A stretch of 64,000 nucleotides of DNA from Cytobacillus suaedae (GCA_014960805.1 CP063163.1:4241001-4305000); one strand, 5' to 3'. Positions 41,544 to 51,188 are shown, numbered from the stretch's first letter. A program made the numbers and translations. Notes: a model not told the origin generated them from the sequence alone.

Positions 41544-41855
41544 TTATTCTTCGTCATCTTCTCCAGCAGTGTCACCAGGCGTTTCTGTACCTGTACCGGC
41601 ATCACCATTTGTACCCTCGTTACCAGTGTTACCATTCGTGCCTTCTCCGTTCATGTCTCCTTCTCCAGGAGTTGTACCTTCACCGTTCATATCCTCTTCA
41701 CCAGTGTCACCAGTCATATCATCCATTTCTTCCTCAACATCGTTTTCTAGCTGATTTTCTTCAGGTGGTGGATCTTGGTCATCAGCTGCACAACCTGATA
41801 CAAGCATAGCTGCTAATAGAGAGCTCATTAGCATAACAAACCATTTCTTACTCAT
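41544..41855 (-). CDS. Low-complexity acidic lipoprotein
   Basis: A 103-aa predicted lipoprotein. The signal peptide has lipobox LVSGC (Cys about 22). The rest is a disordered, very acidic tail of Glu/Asp/Gly/Thr/Asn repeats (NGEGTTPGEG, NGEGTNGNTGNEGTNG). GGAGAA lies before ATG 41855. Such tails may bind cations or act as surface spacers; this is speculation. Repetitive codons make indels in the tail likely between strains. Confidence 0.75.
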   Translation of the reverse strand: MSKKWFVMLMSSLLAAMLVSGCAADDQDPPPEENQLENDVEEEMDDMTGDTGEEDMNGEGTTPGEGDMNGEGTNGNTGNEGTNGDAGTGTETPGDTAGEDDEE

Positions 41856-41974
41856 ATGAATTTCTCCTTTCATAAGTTGGATTATATGTTGGACCTTAAC
41901 ACTATTCGGTCTGTGAGTAGCTTTCCCTAAATTTTACTTTTATTACATATTTATTATATTTTTATAAAAATAAA

Positions 41975-42002
41975 AAAATCGCCCCCATAAGGACGACTTC
42001 CC
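41975..42002 (-). terminator. Intrinsic terminator of fabZ
   Basis: A 7-bp stem (GTCGTCC / GGGGCGAT with two G-U pairs) followed on the minus strand by seven T, directly after the fabZ stop at 42008. Confidence 0.65.
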
Positions 42003-42007
42003 TGAAT

Positions 42008-42442
42008 CTATTCTTTTTTATCACCTAAAGCAAACATAATTTCAGTTTCACAAACGATTTCTCCATCAACCGTCGCGATTCCTCTCCCTTTTCCAATCGG
42101 TCCGCGAACTCGAGTCATCTCAACCTCAAGACGAAGTTGGTCTCCTGGCTTCACTTGTTTTTTAAATCGGCAGTTATCAATTCCTGTAAAAAATGCAAGA
42201 CGCCCACGGTTATCTTCTTGTTTTAACATCGCTACTGCCCCCACCTGAGCAAGTGCCTCAACAATAAGAACACCAGGCATTACAGGATAATCAGGAAAAT
42301 GGCCATTGAAGAATTCTTCATTACTACTTACATTTTTTAGTCCAACTGCACGTTTTCCTTCTTCTATTTCTAAGATTCGATCAACAAGTAAGAAAGGGTA
42401 CCTATGTGGAATAATTTCTTTAATTTGAGTGATATCTAACAA
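42008..42442 (-). CDS. fabZ: 3-hydroxyacyl-ACP dehydratase FabZ
   Basis: A 144-aa hot-dog-fold enzyme of type II fatty acid synthesis that dehydrates (3R)-hydroxyacyl-ACP to trans-2-enoyl-ACP. Catalytic His lies in [21 protein letters not shown], where His (about 49) and Glu (about 63) are in the expected spacing. The N-terminus [21 protein letters not shown] is characteristic. TTG 42442 follows AGGAGG at eight bases. It sits downstream of the flhO-flhP-epuA block, as in B. subtilis (ywpB). Confidence 0.96.
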   Translation of the reverse strand: MLDITQIKEIIPHRYPFLLVDRILEIEEGKRAVGLKNVSSNEEFFNGHFPDYPVMPGVLIVEALAQVGAVAMLKQEDNRGRLAFFTGIDNCRFKKQVKPGDQLRLEVEMTRVRGPIGKGRGIATVDGEIVCETEIMFALGDKKE

Positions 42443-42547
42443 AGCAAATACCTCCTTTATGTATATAACAACCATTATAATCGAAAGTTGGACGAGTGTC
42501 AGTTTTAGGAGGGTTCTTTTTCAAGGGTAGTATCTTTCTTTTTGAAC

Positions 42548-42736
42548 CTAGCCCGTTCCTTTCCGCTGCAGGCACTTGCTTTCCGCGGGAATTATGAAAA
42601 AGCCCAACTGCAGGCTTTTTCAAGGGCGAATTCCCATCGGGGAGGGATTCAAGCCTCCTCGGCGCTTAGCACCTGTGGGGTCTCCAACTTCCCTCACTTC
42701 CCGCAGGAGTCAAGTGGCTTCCGCTTCAATCCACTC
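42548..42736. repeat. GC-rich Bacillaceae-type intergenic repeat, copy 1
   Basis: Starts CTAGCCCGTTCCTTTCCGCT and ends GGCTTCCGCTTCAATCCACT. Internal segments GCACTTGCTTTCCGCGGG and CCCGCAGGAGTCAAGTGG pair as an inverted repeat. It is the same family as 62600-62737, inverted. This copy carries an extra hairpin (GAAAAAGCC / GGCTTTTTC at 42596-42621). It is non-coding. I know similar sequences as abundant intergenic repeats in Bacillaceae. Confidence 0.82.
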
Positions 42737-42826
42737 ATCAATTAATTAAAGCTGTAAGCTACAATCTTTACTAAAAGAGCCTACAGAAAAAGAAGCTAGC
42801 CCCATGCTACCTTCTTCTATCTATCT

Positions 42827-43150
42827 CTATTTAGAATCCTTGTTTACAAGGTCAACTACATGTTGCCAAGTAGATTTTTCAAATGCTTCAGAGATTTTTC
42901 CCTCTCCAATTACGCCATATCCAACCGCAACTCCTGAAATGACACTAATTGTAACAAGTATTGCTATAAGGACGAGACGAAGCCAAATTGGAATGAGGCG
43001 AATTCGAATCTTTCTCATACTTTTCTGTTCTGATTCATTATTCAGTTCCGTTTCCATTTCCTGCAAACGAGCTCGACGATAGCTTTCACGTGATTTTTCA
43101 CTTTTTTCTTCATGCGGTTTTTCACGTGTATTGTTAAAATCAGTGGCCAT
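42827..43150 (-). CDS. EpuA-family small membrane protein
   Basis: A 107-aa protein with a charged N-terminal cytoplasmic region (about 1-50), one membrane helix (LVLIAILVTISVISGVAVGYGVIG) and a short outer tail ending STWQHVVDLVNKDSK. It matches the EpuA family, often labelled DNA-directed RNA polymerase subunit beta although it is not RpoB. Such a gene commonly sits beside flhP or mbl in Bacilli. It starts 14 bases after the flhP stop, so it is co-transcribed. Confidence 0.78.
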   Translation of the reverse strand: MATDFNNTREKPHEEKSEKSRESYRRARLQEMETELNNESEQKSMRKIRIRLIPIWLRLVLIAILVTISVISGVAVGYGVIGEGKISEAFEKSTWQHVVDLVNKDSK

Positions 43151-43164
43151 TAAAATTCCCCTTC

Positions 43165-43998
43165 TTATCTGATGCCATTGACAAGACCCATCATTTGGTC
43201 AGCAATTGAAATTGTTTTGGCATTGAATTGATATGAACGTTGTGTTACGAGTAGCTCGGACATTTCAGTTGAGATATCTACATTCGACTGTTCTAATGCC
43301 CCTTGTTGTATACCGATTTGCTCACCGGCTACTAAGGTTAATACATCATCAATAGTAACATTTAAGTTATCAAGGTTAGGTACTGCAAAGAGGTTATTCC
43401 CCTTAGCTTCTAGTAGCTGTGGGCGATTCATTTGGACGACTCCTAAATCAAAAACCTCTTCCCCAGCCTCTGTAGTAACGGAAATCTGACCCGTAGAGGA
43501 GATAGAGATACTTTTGGCATTTTCCTCAAAAACAATCGATTCTCCATTTTGATCTAGAACCGGATGACCTTCACTTGTTACTAACCTAACCAAACCCGTT
43601 CCTTCTCCTAGTGGTGATAGATATAGAGAACCATCCCTTGTGTATCTTGTGAATTGTTCGCCATTCTCTTCTACTTGGACTTGAAGAAACTGTCCTTCTT
43701 TTGTTAGCGCGATATCAAGTGGTCTGTCTGTGGAAACAATTGTTCCAACCGTAAAAACAGCATTTGTATGCCCTAATCTAGCCCCGACTCCTTGTCTTAT
43801 TCCATCAGGGGTAAGTCTACCAACATCATTGCCTTGAGTTGGCTGGTTATTAAATTGTTGATATAATAACTCACTGAAATTAACTTCACGTTTTTTATAA
43901 CCAGTCGTGTTTACATTAGCCATATTATGACCAATGGTATCCATCTGCTTTTGAAGTTGATTCATTGTATTCGTAGCAGTGATCATTGAACGATTCAT
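43165..43998 (-). CDS. flhP: Flagellar hook-basal body protein FlhP
   Basis: A 277-aa rod/hook-type protein of the FlgF/FlgG family. The N-terminal signature is TATNTMNQLQKQMDTIGHNMANVNTTGYKKREVNF, and the C-terminal helix is SNVDISTEMSELLVTQRSYQFNAKTI. In B. subtilis FlhO and FlhP are distal rod components. It lies 30 bases after flhO in the same operon. Confidence 0.94.
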   Translation of the reverse strand: MNRSMITATNTMNQLQKQMDTIGHNMANVNTTGYKKREVNFSELLYQQFNNQPTQGNDVGRLTPDGIRQGVGARLGHTNAVFTVGTIVSTDRPLDIALTKEGQFLQVQVEENGEQFTRYTRDGSLYLSPLGEGTGLVRLVTSEGHPVLDQNGESIVFEENAKSISISSTGQISVTTEAGEEVFDLGVVQMNRPQLLEAKGNNLFAVPNLDNLNVTIDDVLTLVAGEQIGIQQGALEQSNVDISTEMSELLVTQRSYQFNAKTISIADQMMGLVNGIR

Positions 43999-44028
43999 TT
44001 ATTTATCCCCCTGATAAAACAAATACAA

Positions 44029-44847
44029 TTAACGTAGACGTCCGATTTCGTTAACTGCCTTTTCTAAACTTCGATCGTATGCCTGTAAAATTTTCTGGTT
44101 TGCTTCAAAAGCACGGTATGCCATCATCAAGTCAGTCATCGTTTGTGAAACGTCCACATTTGAACGTTCTACGAAACCTTGAGATAAGCTATAGCTAATT
44201 TCTGGATTATTTACAGCACTTGGTAAATCAGCACCTTCAACCCCAAATAGACCATTTCCCTCTTTCACCAGATCATTCGCATTTTCCGCAAAGGCAATAT
44301 TTAATTGGGCAATCTCCTGATTACCATCCATAATCGTTCCATTGGAGGTAACTTGGAATTCAGCACTTTGAATCTGAATACGATTACCTTCATTATCTAG
44401 AACAAAATAGCCTTCATTTGTCGTTAAAAATCCTGCAGCATCTTGAGTGAAATTACCATTTCTCGTATATCTTAATTCACCATTAGGATTTTCAACTGAG
44501 AAAAGCAAAGTTCCATTTTCAGGAATATTCCCGTCCACAAGGGCAATATCTGTTGCTCTACCTGTTTCGCGAATATCTCCTTGTTTAAATAACGCAGTGG
44601 CATCCTGAATATACACTCCAGTATTCAAACTGCCAATCTTTGTAGATTTTGTAATATTTTTACCGTTTCCGAGCGGCGTCTTACCCGACTCTAAGCTATG
44701 TATTAGCATTTCAGGAAATGAGCGAAGTGAAGACTGGTCAGCCTTAAATCCTGGTGTATTTGAATTTGCCATGTTATTTGATAAAATCTCGGTACGGCGT
44801 TGTTGCGTTAACATACCAGACGCTGCACTATATAAGCCTCTTAACAT
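44029..44847 (-). CDS. flhO: Flagellar hook-basal body protein FlhO
   Basis: A 272-aa FlgG-type rod protein. N-terminus LRGLYSAASGMLTQQRRTEILSNNMANSNTPGFKAD and C-terminus VERSNVDVSQTMTDLMMAYRAFEANQKILQAYDRSL are the conserved coiled-coil halves. ATG 44847 follows GGGGTGAG. The order mbl-flhO-flhP matches B. subtilis. Confidence 0.94.
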   Translation of the reverse strand: MLRGLYSAASGMLTQQRRTEILSNNMANSNTPGFKADQSSLRSFPEMLIHSLESGKTPLGNGKNITKSTKIGSLNTGVYIQDATALFKQGDIRETGRATDIALVDGNIPENGTLLFSVENPNGELRYTRNGNFTQDAAGFLTTNEGYFVLDNEGNRIQIQSAEFQVTSNGTIMDGNQEIAQLNIAFAENANDLVKEGNGLFGVEGADLPSAVNNPEISYSLSQGFVERSNVDVSQTMTDLMMAYRAFEANQKILQAYDRSLEKAVNEIGRLR

Positions 44848-44964
44848 ACATCTCACCCCATCAATTTCACTTTTATAAATAGCTTGTCCTTCTAACATTA
44901 TAGTGGATTTCCCATGTTTAGTAGACAGGAAAATATCACCTAACTTTTAAACTTGTCCATTTTT

Positions 44965-45966
44965 TTACATGAATTTTGATTTTGGAAGGCGGTCTAAGCT
45001 TTCAAGCATCATACCAGTACCTACTGCTACGCATTCCATTGGGTTCTCAGCAATCAAGACTGGAACTCTTAACTCATCAGCTAAAAGCTGATCGATACCG
45101 TGTAACAGTGCTCCGCCACCCGTTAATATGACTCCTCGATCAATAATATCAGCAGAAAGCTCAGGTGGTGTACGTTCTAATACACTTTTTGAAGCTTGTA
45201 CAATCATATAAACAGATTCACGTAAAGCTTTTTCAATCTCTTCTGATCCAACTGTAATTGTTCTTGGAAGCCCAGTTACCATATCACGTCCACGGATATC
45301 GATTTCTTCCTGACGCGCACCAGGGAATACAGTTGCAACTTTAATCTTAATATCTTCTGCCGTTCTTTCTCCGATAAGAAGCTTGTATTCACGCTTAATG
45401 TAGTTTAAGATTTCTTGATCAAACTTGTCCCCTGCCATTTTAATGGAAGAGGCGGTGACTATATCGCCCATTGATAACACGGCAACATCTGTCGTTCCAC
45501 CGCCTATGTCCACCACCATATTACCACTTGGTTGGAAGATATCCATTCCAGCTCCAATTGCTGCAACTTTAGGCTCCTCCTCAAGATAAATCTTTTTCCC
45601 ACCACTTTTTTCAGCCGCTTCCTTAATTGCCTTTTGCTCAACAGATGTAATATTTGTTGGGCAGCAAATCAGAATACGAGGCTTTGAAAGAAAGCCTTTC
45701 ACATTAAGCTTATTGATGAAATACTTTAGCATTGCTTCTGTCACATCAAAATCGGCAATAACCCCGTCTTTTAATGGTCGAATCGCAACTATATTCCCTG
45801 GAGTACGTCCAACCATTCGTCTAGCTTCTTCACCAACTGCTAGTACTTTACCTGTGTTTTTATCAATTGCAACTACAGATGGTTCATTTAAAACAATTCC
45901 TTTTCCCTTTACATGGATAAGAACATTTGCCGTGCCAAGATCTATTCCAATATCCCTTGCTAACAT
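44965..45966 (-). CDS. mbl: MreB-like cell-shape protein Mbl
   Basis: A 333-aa actin-like filament protein guiding lateral wall synthesis. It has nucleotide-binding motifs IGIDLGTANVLIHVKGKGIV (phosphate 1), VVDIGGGTTDVAVLS (phosphate 2) and ILTGGGALLHGIDQLL (adenosine). Placement between spoIIID and flhO identifies it as Mbl rather than MreB/MreBH. AGGAGG lies before the ATG. Confidence 0.96.
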   Translation of the reverse strand: MLARDIGIDLGTANVLIHVKGKGIVLNEPSVVAIDKNTGKVLAVGEEARRMVGRTPGNIVAIRPLKDGVIADFDVTEAMLKYFINKLNVKGFLSKPRILICCPTNITSVEQKAIKEAAEKSGGKKIYLEEEPKVAAIGAGMDIFQPSGNMVVDIGGGTTDVAVLSMGDIVTASSIKMAGDKFDQEILNYIKREYKLLIGERTAEDIKIKVATVFPGARQEEIDIRGRDMVTGLPRTITVGSEEIEKALRESVYMIVQASKSVLERTPPELSADIIDRGVILTGGGALLHGIDQLLADELRVPVLIAENPMECVAVGTGMMLESLDRLPKSKFM

Positions 45967-46167
45967 GCTCTAAATTTCCTCCTTGCAACTAATGGCCGAG
46001 ACCATATTTTCCTAATAATATATTTTATCATATATTATAATGGAAAGTGGAATTTTGTAAAAAAAGATACAAAAATGTTGTTAGTTATTGTCGATGTTGC
46101 AAGAAAAATTTAGAGTTACAGTTCTTTAGCAAATATTATTAGGTAAACTACTTGTTAAATTGTTTGT

Positions 46168-46443
46168 TTAATTTACTGGCTCTTCTTGTAGTTCTTCGTC
46201 TTTCTTATACTTAAGTTTTGTAGCCTCTCCACCGCGTAAATGCCTGATTGATTTATGGTAATCAAGGATTTCCTTAACTTCGTTTGCAAGCTCAGGATTG
46301 ATATCTGGAAGCCTCTCAGTTAGATCCTTATGGACAGTACTTTTTGAAACTCCAAATTCTTTCGCTATAACGCGAACCGTTTTCTTTGTCTCTACGATAT
46401 ACTTTCCAATCTTGATAGTACGCTCTTTGATGTAATCGTGCAC
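46168..46443 (-). CDS. spoIIID: Sporulation transcription factor SpoIIID
   Basis: A 91-aa helix-turn-helix DNA-binding protein of the mother-cell programme: HDYIKERTIKIGKYIVETKKTVRVIAKEFGVSKSTVHKDLTERLP, then a basic C-terminal helix. The start is GTG 46443 behind GGGAGGG at eight bases; the upstream in-frame extension is not supported. Length matches the family. It activates and represses sigma-E dependent genes. mbl lies 200 bases downstream on the same strand. Confidence 0.96.
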   Translation of the reverse strand: MHDYIKERTIKIGKYIVETKKTVRVIAKEFGVSKSTVHKDLTERLPDINPELANEVKEILDYHKSIRHLRGGEATKLKYKKDEELQEEPVN

Positions 46444-46870
46444 ACTACTCGCCCTCCCTATTATGGATGTGAGAAGTGTGAAATGAGTTCCGCACGGCTG
46501 AATGAAGAAGTTCTTTTGTTTTAGAATTATGGCAACTAGCATTACTAAAACTCCGAAGGCGATTGACGATTCCTCACCTCAAACACTCTCTTTTTAAAAG
46601 GTTTGTAACCATTTTATTAGCTTGGTTGAGGGAATATGCTACTAAAGTCAAGAGGGACAAGGGTTTTATCTAATTTTTTTGAAAAGTACAGGCCTAGAAT
46701 GCTTCATAAGCACTGTTCTAAGCACTTTTTCACATTTGGAAAATATTTATAATTTTAATGTAAATCCATTCTTCCTTTTTACAACTAAGACAATTAAAGC
46801 TTAAAGTTAAGGAATTGAGTTCTGATTAGTGTCTGCCTATATGGCAGAGACAACAAAAGATTAAAGTAAA
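46444..46870. other. Intergenic region upstream of spoIIID
   Basis: About 430 AT-rich bases that should hold the sporulation promoter of spoIIID. I could not fix a sigma-E promoter with confidence, and no gene, repeat or riboswitch-like structure was evident apart from the terminator at the far end. Confidence 0.3.
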
Positions 46871-46908
46871 ACAAAAGGTGCACCTAGCTTACTAGATGCA
46901 CCTTTTAA
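46871..46908 (-). terminator. Intrinsic terminator of the exonuclease / DUF294 / acetate symporter operon
   Basis: Stem AAAAGGTGCAC / GTGCACC-type (TGCACCTTTT) with a 12-nt loop, immediately beyond the exonuclease stop at 46905. Confidence 0.82.
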
Positions 46909-47567
46909 TACATAATATTCCTCGATTGACTATCAGTTGCCTTAAGAAGTTCACCCCATGTTCGGCATCCTCTATTCTTAAACTGCCATAATAACTCAAC
47001 AAAAAGATAGGCAGTTGTAAGTGCATCACCTATCGCACTGTGCCTTTCATATATTCTTGTACCAAAAGCCATCGCGTATCTTTCTAAATCTCTCATATCA
47101 TAAGAGGGAGCAATATAACCTATGAAGTCTAGTGTGTCGATTGTTATTGGCTTTTTAAGTCCGAGCTTATTTCGCTTAAGTTCACTTTTAAATAACAATA
47201 GGTCAAAAGAAAGGTAGTGTCCGACAAGACATGAACTTCCTTGCGCTTCTACAAATTGAAAGAATGATAGTATAGCCTCATGTGCATCTGGAGCACTCTC
47301 AACATCCCCATTGGAAATACCCGTTAACTCCATTATTTCCCGAGAAATTTGTCGTTTAGGATTTACATAGGTGTGAAATTTGTCAATTTCTTTCACCTCT
47401 AAACCTTTTACTTGTACTGCGCCTATTTCAATTAAGCGATCTGTTGAACCTACTTGAAATCCTGTAGCTTCTGTATCAAAAACGGTAAAGGTTAGTTCCT
47501 CAATTGGAGTGGATAATGGAATATCATCTTGAAGGTTGCAAGTGATTAATTTTTTGGAAAAGAACAC
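46905..47567 (-). CDS. DEDDh 3'-5' exonuclease (DnaQ-like)
   Basis: A 220-aa exonuclease with the epsilon-subunit fold: Exo I FTVFDTEATGF (D, E), Exo II VGHYLSFDLLLFKSEL (D), Exo III ERHSAIGDALTTAYLF (H, D). The first motif has DTEATG for the usual DTETTG. GTG 47567 follows GGGG. It is the last gene of the operon begun at 51491. In other bacteria such an exonuclease regularly accompanies the CBS/DUF294 protein, possibly for signalling-nucleotide or RNA turnover (inference). Confidence 0.9.
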   Translation of the reverse strand: MFFSKKLITCNLQDDIPLSTPIEELTFTVFDTEATGFQVGSTDRLIEIGAVQVKGLEVKEIDKFHTYVNPKRQISREIMELTGISNGDVESAPDAHEAILSFFQFVEAQGSSCLVGHYLSFDLLLFKSELKRNKLGLKKPITIDTLDFIGYIAPSYDMRDLERYAMAFGTRIYERHSAIGDALTTAYLFVELLWQFKNRGCRTWGELLKATDSQSRNIMY

Positions 47568-47585
47568 TAACCTGCCCCTTTCTTA

Positions 47586-49475
47586 TTAAAAATAGGAAAA
47601 CACAACGCGTTGTAGCTCTCTTAAGGTTTTCAAACTTAACATTAACTCTTCCTTTTCTCTAGATGTGAGATGGGTAAATTGTATTGTAGAAGTAATCGGT
47701 TCTTGGTGTTCATGCTGTTGCCATCTTTGTTTCACATAAACCGTCATGATTCCACTAAAAGCTAGTTGAACGTCCTTAGCAAAATCTAAAGATAGCACCT
47801 TTTTCTCAACGAGTTTTTCTAACCTCTCCATCGGTGTACCCGAGAGTATACCATTTAGTAGACTTAGAATCTGAAGACTATGGTGAAATGGAAAGAGGAC
47901 TTCTTTCTTCATATCTACTTGCTTTCGTTCAAGTCGAAAAATGGCCCTGATAGGATGTTCTAGCAAAGTAATTTGATTTTCCTTTTCAAGTTCAGTTAGT
48001 CGATAGTAAAAGATTTTCCCCCTAGATAGTTGTTCTTTTATGGTTTTCTCAAATTTTTGATAGAGTTCAATACTTCCACATAATAAACGATAGGAAAAGA
48101 AGTTTTGTGCTAAGAGCAAGTTCTGATTGGTAGACTGTAACGTCCAGCTGTGAATACGGTTTTGCCACTGACTGATTGAGCCCCTCCACAAAGGATTGCT
48201 AGCCATCATGTCTCCTTTGCATTTAGCATACCCTGCTAGTCCTAACAGTCTAACAATCTCATGAGCAAGACTTGTAAAGTAGCTTTCATCTCCACCATCT
48301 TCATAGACAAGAAAATGATCTTGGTCTGTTAGTTGAAACTGTTCCTTGCGGCCACTACTTCCCATTTGAAAAAAGCAAAAAGAATGGGTGCTTTTGAGTC
48401 CTTGTTTTTTACAATTCGATATCGCTAGGTTGATGCACCGCTCGACAAGCCGATCGTACAATGTGGTGACGACATCTAATGTATGAAGAATAGGAACTTT
48501 TCCATGAATAAGTGTGGCTACAATTCCATAAATGGCCTGTTTAATTTCTGGTAAAGTATCCTCATCTGCTTTTTCAATTCGCTGAATTGCTTTCACCATG
48601 TTTTCATTCTTTTTTCTTAGTAAATCTGATAAGGTAATAACCCCTATCACCTTCTGTTCATCTACTACCGGTAAGTGCTTTTTGCCATTTAGAATGAGCT
48701 TTGATAATGCATCATAGTAATAAGCAAACCTTGATATTGTGATAGGACTTGCTGTCATAATTTTACTAGCAAAATCGTTAGAATCAACTATTGGATTCGC
48801 AATCACTCGAGAGATTAAGTCCTGTTCTGTGATAATTCCTGTAAGTGTTTCTTGATCGGTCACTAGAACTGAGCTAGTACGGTTACTAGTCATTTTTTCT
48901 GCGACAGCTTTGATTGTATCTTTTGATGTGACCGTTATGGCTGGAGAAGTCATAAGGTCTTGAACTCGCACGACCATGGCTTCACTTTCTCCAAATTGGC
49001 GAGCGAGTTTGACTTGTTCTGCTAATGATACATAGACATCCTTAAGACGAACTGAGACTTGTGCTAATAAGTAATCATGTAAATCCTGATCTCCCCAGCG
49101 TTTAGCAATAACTGAAAACGGAATATATAATGCCTCTACCTTTTCAATAGCCCGAACCTCGACGATTTGTTCAGCTTTTTGATCTTTTTTAGAAACACCT
49201 AAAAAATCAGCCAAACTTGAAAACCCAATCATTTCCCCTGCCTCGACGACTTCAAGTACTTCTTCACGATGTGAAGTTTTTGCAGATGCAACATACACCT
49301 CCGCAATGCCAGAAAGCAGCAAAAGGAGACCCTCTCGCTGCTTATCTGCATGGAAAATGATATTTAATTTTTCATAGTTTCGAAGTTGGCAAAGGGTTAA
49401 TAATTCCATTGCTTCTTCTTGTTCTACACCTCTGAAAATTGGATGAAACTTGACCTTTTCATACATCTTTTCCAT
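47586..49475 (-). CDS. cNMP-binding / CBS / DUF294 nucleotidyltransferase-like protein
   Basis: A 629-aa cytoplasmic regulator. It has a cyclic-nucleotide-binding-like domain (about 5-140; LLLLLSGIAEVYVAS), two CBS domains (about 168-290; VQDLMTSPAITVTSKDTIKAVAEKM and IMTASPITISRFAYYYDALSKLI), a DUF294 nucleotidyltransferase-like domain with GSSGRKEQFQLTDQDHFLVYED (about 372-394, the GSxGR..D.D pattern of GlnD-like enzymes), and the DUF294 C-terminal helical domain. The linked acetate symporter suggests control of acetate uptake or metabolism. It starts 15 bases after the symporter stop. Confidence 0.88.
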   Translation of the reverse strand: MEKMYEKVKFHPIFRGVEQEEAMELLTLCQLRNYEKLNIIFHADKQREGLLLLLSGIAEVYVASAKTSHREEVLEVVEAGEMIGFSSLADFLGVSKKDQKAEQIVEVRAIEKVEALYIPFSVIAKRWGDQDLHDYLLAQVSVRLKDVYVSLAEQVKLARQFGESEAMVVRVQDLMTSPAITVTSKDTIKAVAEKMTSNRTSSVLVTDQETLTGIITEQDLISRVIANPIVDSNDFASKIMTASPITISRFAYYYDALSKLILNGKKHLPVVDEQKVIGVITLSDLLRKKNENMVKAIQRIEKADEDTLPEIKQAIYGIVATLIHGKVPILHTLDVVTTLYDRLVERCINLAISNCKKQGLKSTHSFCFFQMGSSGRKEQFQLTDQDHFLVYEDGGDESYFTSLAHEIVRLLGLAGYAKCKGDMMASNPLWRGSISQWQNRIHSWTLQSTNQNLLLAQNFFSYRLLCGSIELYQKFEKTIKEQLSRGKIFYYRLTELEKENQITLLEHPIRAIFRLERKQVDMKKEVLFPFHHSLQILSLLNGILSGTPMERLEKLVEKKVLSLDFAKDVQLAFSGIMTVYVKQRWQQHEHQEPITSTIQFTHLTSREKEELMLSLKTLRELQRVVFSYF

Positions 49476-49490
49476 TTTAGCTAACCCTCT

Positions 49491-51155
49491 TTATAGTGAT
49501 GAGTCATCCTTTAGCCATACTTGGCCATCCTTATATGTCATTTGTTCAGGATAACGTAAGTCCATAACTTCATCTTGTAGTTGTTGTGAAGGTTCTTCTG
49601 TACGTAATGAAACGATTACGTTTGTTAGAATCGCAGCTGCTGCGCCAAATACGCCGGCACCTGTATCAATGATTCCTGCAATTGTGAAGCCACCGTACTT
49701 AGCTGCAAAGATATAAGCAAGCGTGACTGCAAGACCAACAATCATTCCCGAAGTTACACCTTGTGCGTTCGAACGTTTCCACCATACTCCTAAAAGTAGT
49801 GCTGGGAAGAACGTTCCTGAAGCAAGTGCGAATGCCCATGCAACAATTTGAGTGATTGCTCCTGGTGGGTTTAATGCAATAAGACCTGCTAGTAAAGTTG
49901 CTACTAAAATGGACCAACGAGCTACATTCAAACGATTCTGCTCGGATGCCTGTGGTTTTAATACACGATAGTAAATGTCATGCGCAAATGAAGATGAAAT
50001 AGCAATCATTAGACCACCAGCTGTTGAAAGTGCGGCTGCCATAGCCCCTGCAGCTACTAGACCAATAACAAAATAGCCTAGATTTGCAATTTCCGGAGTT
50101 GCCATAACGACTATGTCATTTGCAATCGTTAGTTCTTGCCATTGTAATATTCCATCACCATTGCCGTCGGCTAGTTTTAACTTTCCTGTATTGACCCAGG
50201 TTTCAGTCCAAGCTGGTAGCTCAGTCAACTTTTGCCCAACAACATTTTTCATTAAAATAAAACGAGAAAATGCCGCATATGCAGGTGCAGATAGATATAA
50301 AAGACCGATAAACAATAGTGCCCATGCTCCTGACCATCGTGCAGCTTTCATCGTAGATACCGTGTAAAAACGAACAATTACATGCGGTAATCCCGCTGTA
50401 CCGGCCATAAGAGTGAACATAAGTGCTAGGAACTGCCACTTCGTACCGTTTGTAAATGGCGCGAAGTATTCAGAAATTCCTAATTCACGGTCGAGCGCTC
50501 CCATTTCCTCAACAATTTTTCCGTAAGATAACCATGGTGCTGGGTTACCAGTGATTTGGAGTGACATGAAGATAACTGGAATTAGGTATGCAACAATTAG
50601 AATGATGTATTGAGCAACCTGTGTCCACGTAATTCCCTTCATTCCACCGAATGCGGCATAGAATGCAATGAGGACAACCCCAATCATCGTTCCAAGTTTA
50701 GCATCGATTTCGAATAAACGTCCGATAACTACCCCTGATCCAGATAGCTGACCGATTGAATATGTAAAACTGATAATAATTGTACATAAAGCTGCAATAA
50801 TACGTGCTGTATGACTGTTGTAGCGATCCCCAATAAACTCAGGTACAGTATAACGTCCATATTTTCGTAGTTGTGGAGCTAATAAGAACGTTAAAAGCAA
50901 ATATCCACCTGTCCAACCCATGATATAAGCTAGACCATCATAACCAAGTAGCATGATAGTACCAGCCATCCCAATGAATGAAGCTGCACTCATCCAGTCA
51001 GCTCCTATGGCCATACCGTTAAAAATTGGCGGTACACCACGTCCTGCTACGTAAAAGTCAGAGGTTGCTTTTGCTTTGTTATAAACTGCAATCCCAATAT
51101 ATAGTCCAAATGTTGCAAGAATAATTGTTAATGAGACCAAAAATTGTGTATCCAC
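49491..51155 (-). CDS. actP: Sodium:solute (acetate) symporter, SSS family
   Basis: A 554-aa permease with about 13 membrane helices from the SSS family. The segments DFYVAGRGVPPIFNGMAIGADWMSAASFIGMAG and AFGGMKGITWTQVAQY are typical of ActP/YwcA cation-acetate symporters. An insertion with DGNGDGILQW (about 327) lies in an extracellular loop and looks like an EF-hand Ca2+ site. GTG 51155 follows GGGGGATG. The DUF485 partner is directly upstream, as for ywcB-ywcA. Confidence 0.9.
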   Translation of the reverse strand: MDTQFLVSLTIILATFGLYIGIAVYNKAKATSDFYVAGRGVPPIFNGMAIGADWMSAASFIGMAGTIMLLGYDGLAYIMGWTGGYLLLTFLLAPQLRKYGRYTVPEFIGDRYNSHTARIIAALCTIIISFTYSIGQLSGSGVVIGRLFEIDAKLGTMIGVVLIAFYAAFGGMKGITWTQVAQYIILIVAYLIPVIFMSLQITGNPAPWLSYGKIVEEMGALDRELGISEYFAPFTNGTKWQFLALMFTLMAGTAGLPHVIVRFYTVSTMKAARWSGAWALLFIGLLYLSAPAYAAFSRFILMKNVVGQKLTELPAWTETWVNTGKLKLADGNGDGILQWQELTIANDIVVMATPEIANLGYFVIGLVAAGAMAAALSTAGGLMIAISSSFAHDIYYRVLKPQASEQNRLNVARWSILVATLLAGLIALNPPGAITQIVAWAFALASGTFFPALLLGVWWKRSNAQGVTSGMIVGLAVTLAYIFAAKYGGFTIAGIIDTGAGVFGAAAAILTNVIVSLRTEEPSQQLQDEVMDLRYPEQMTYKDGQVWLKDDSSL

Positions 51156-51188
51156 ATTTCATCCCCCTTTTTAAAAAGCAGCTCATTT

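Noticed and set aside
41485-41754. Ser/Pro-rich open frame antisense to the acidic lipoprotein
   Set aside because: Low-complexity shadow of the Glu/Gly/Thr repeat tail; no ribosome site.
42548-42736. Insertion sequence remnant
   Set aside because: No transposase-like frame and no terminal inverted repeats of IS type were found; the segment fits a non-coding intergenic repeat.
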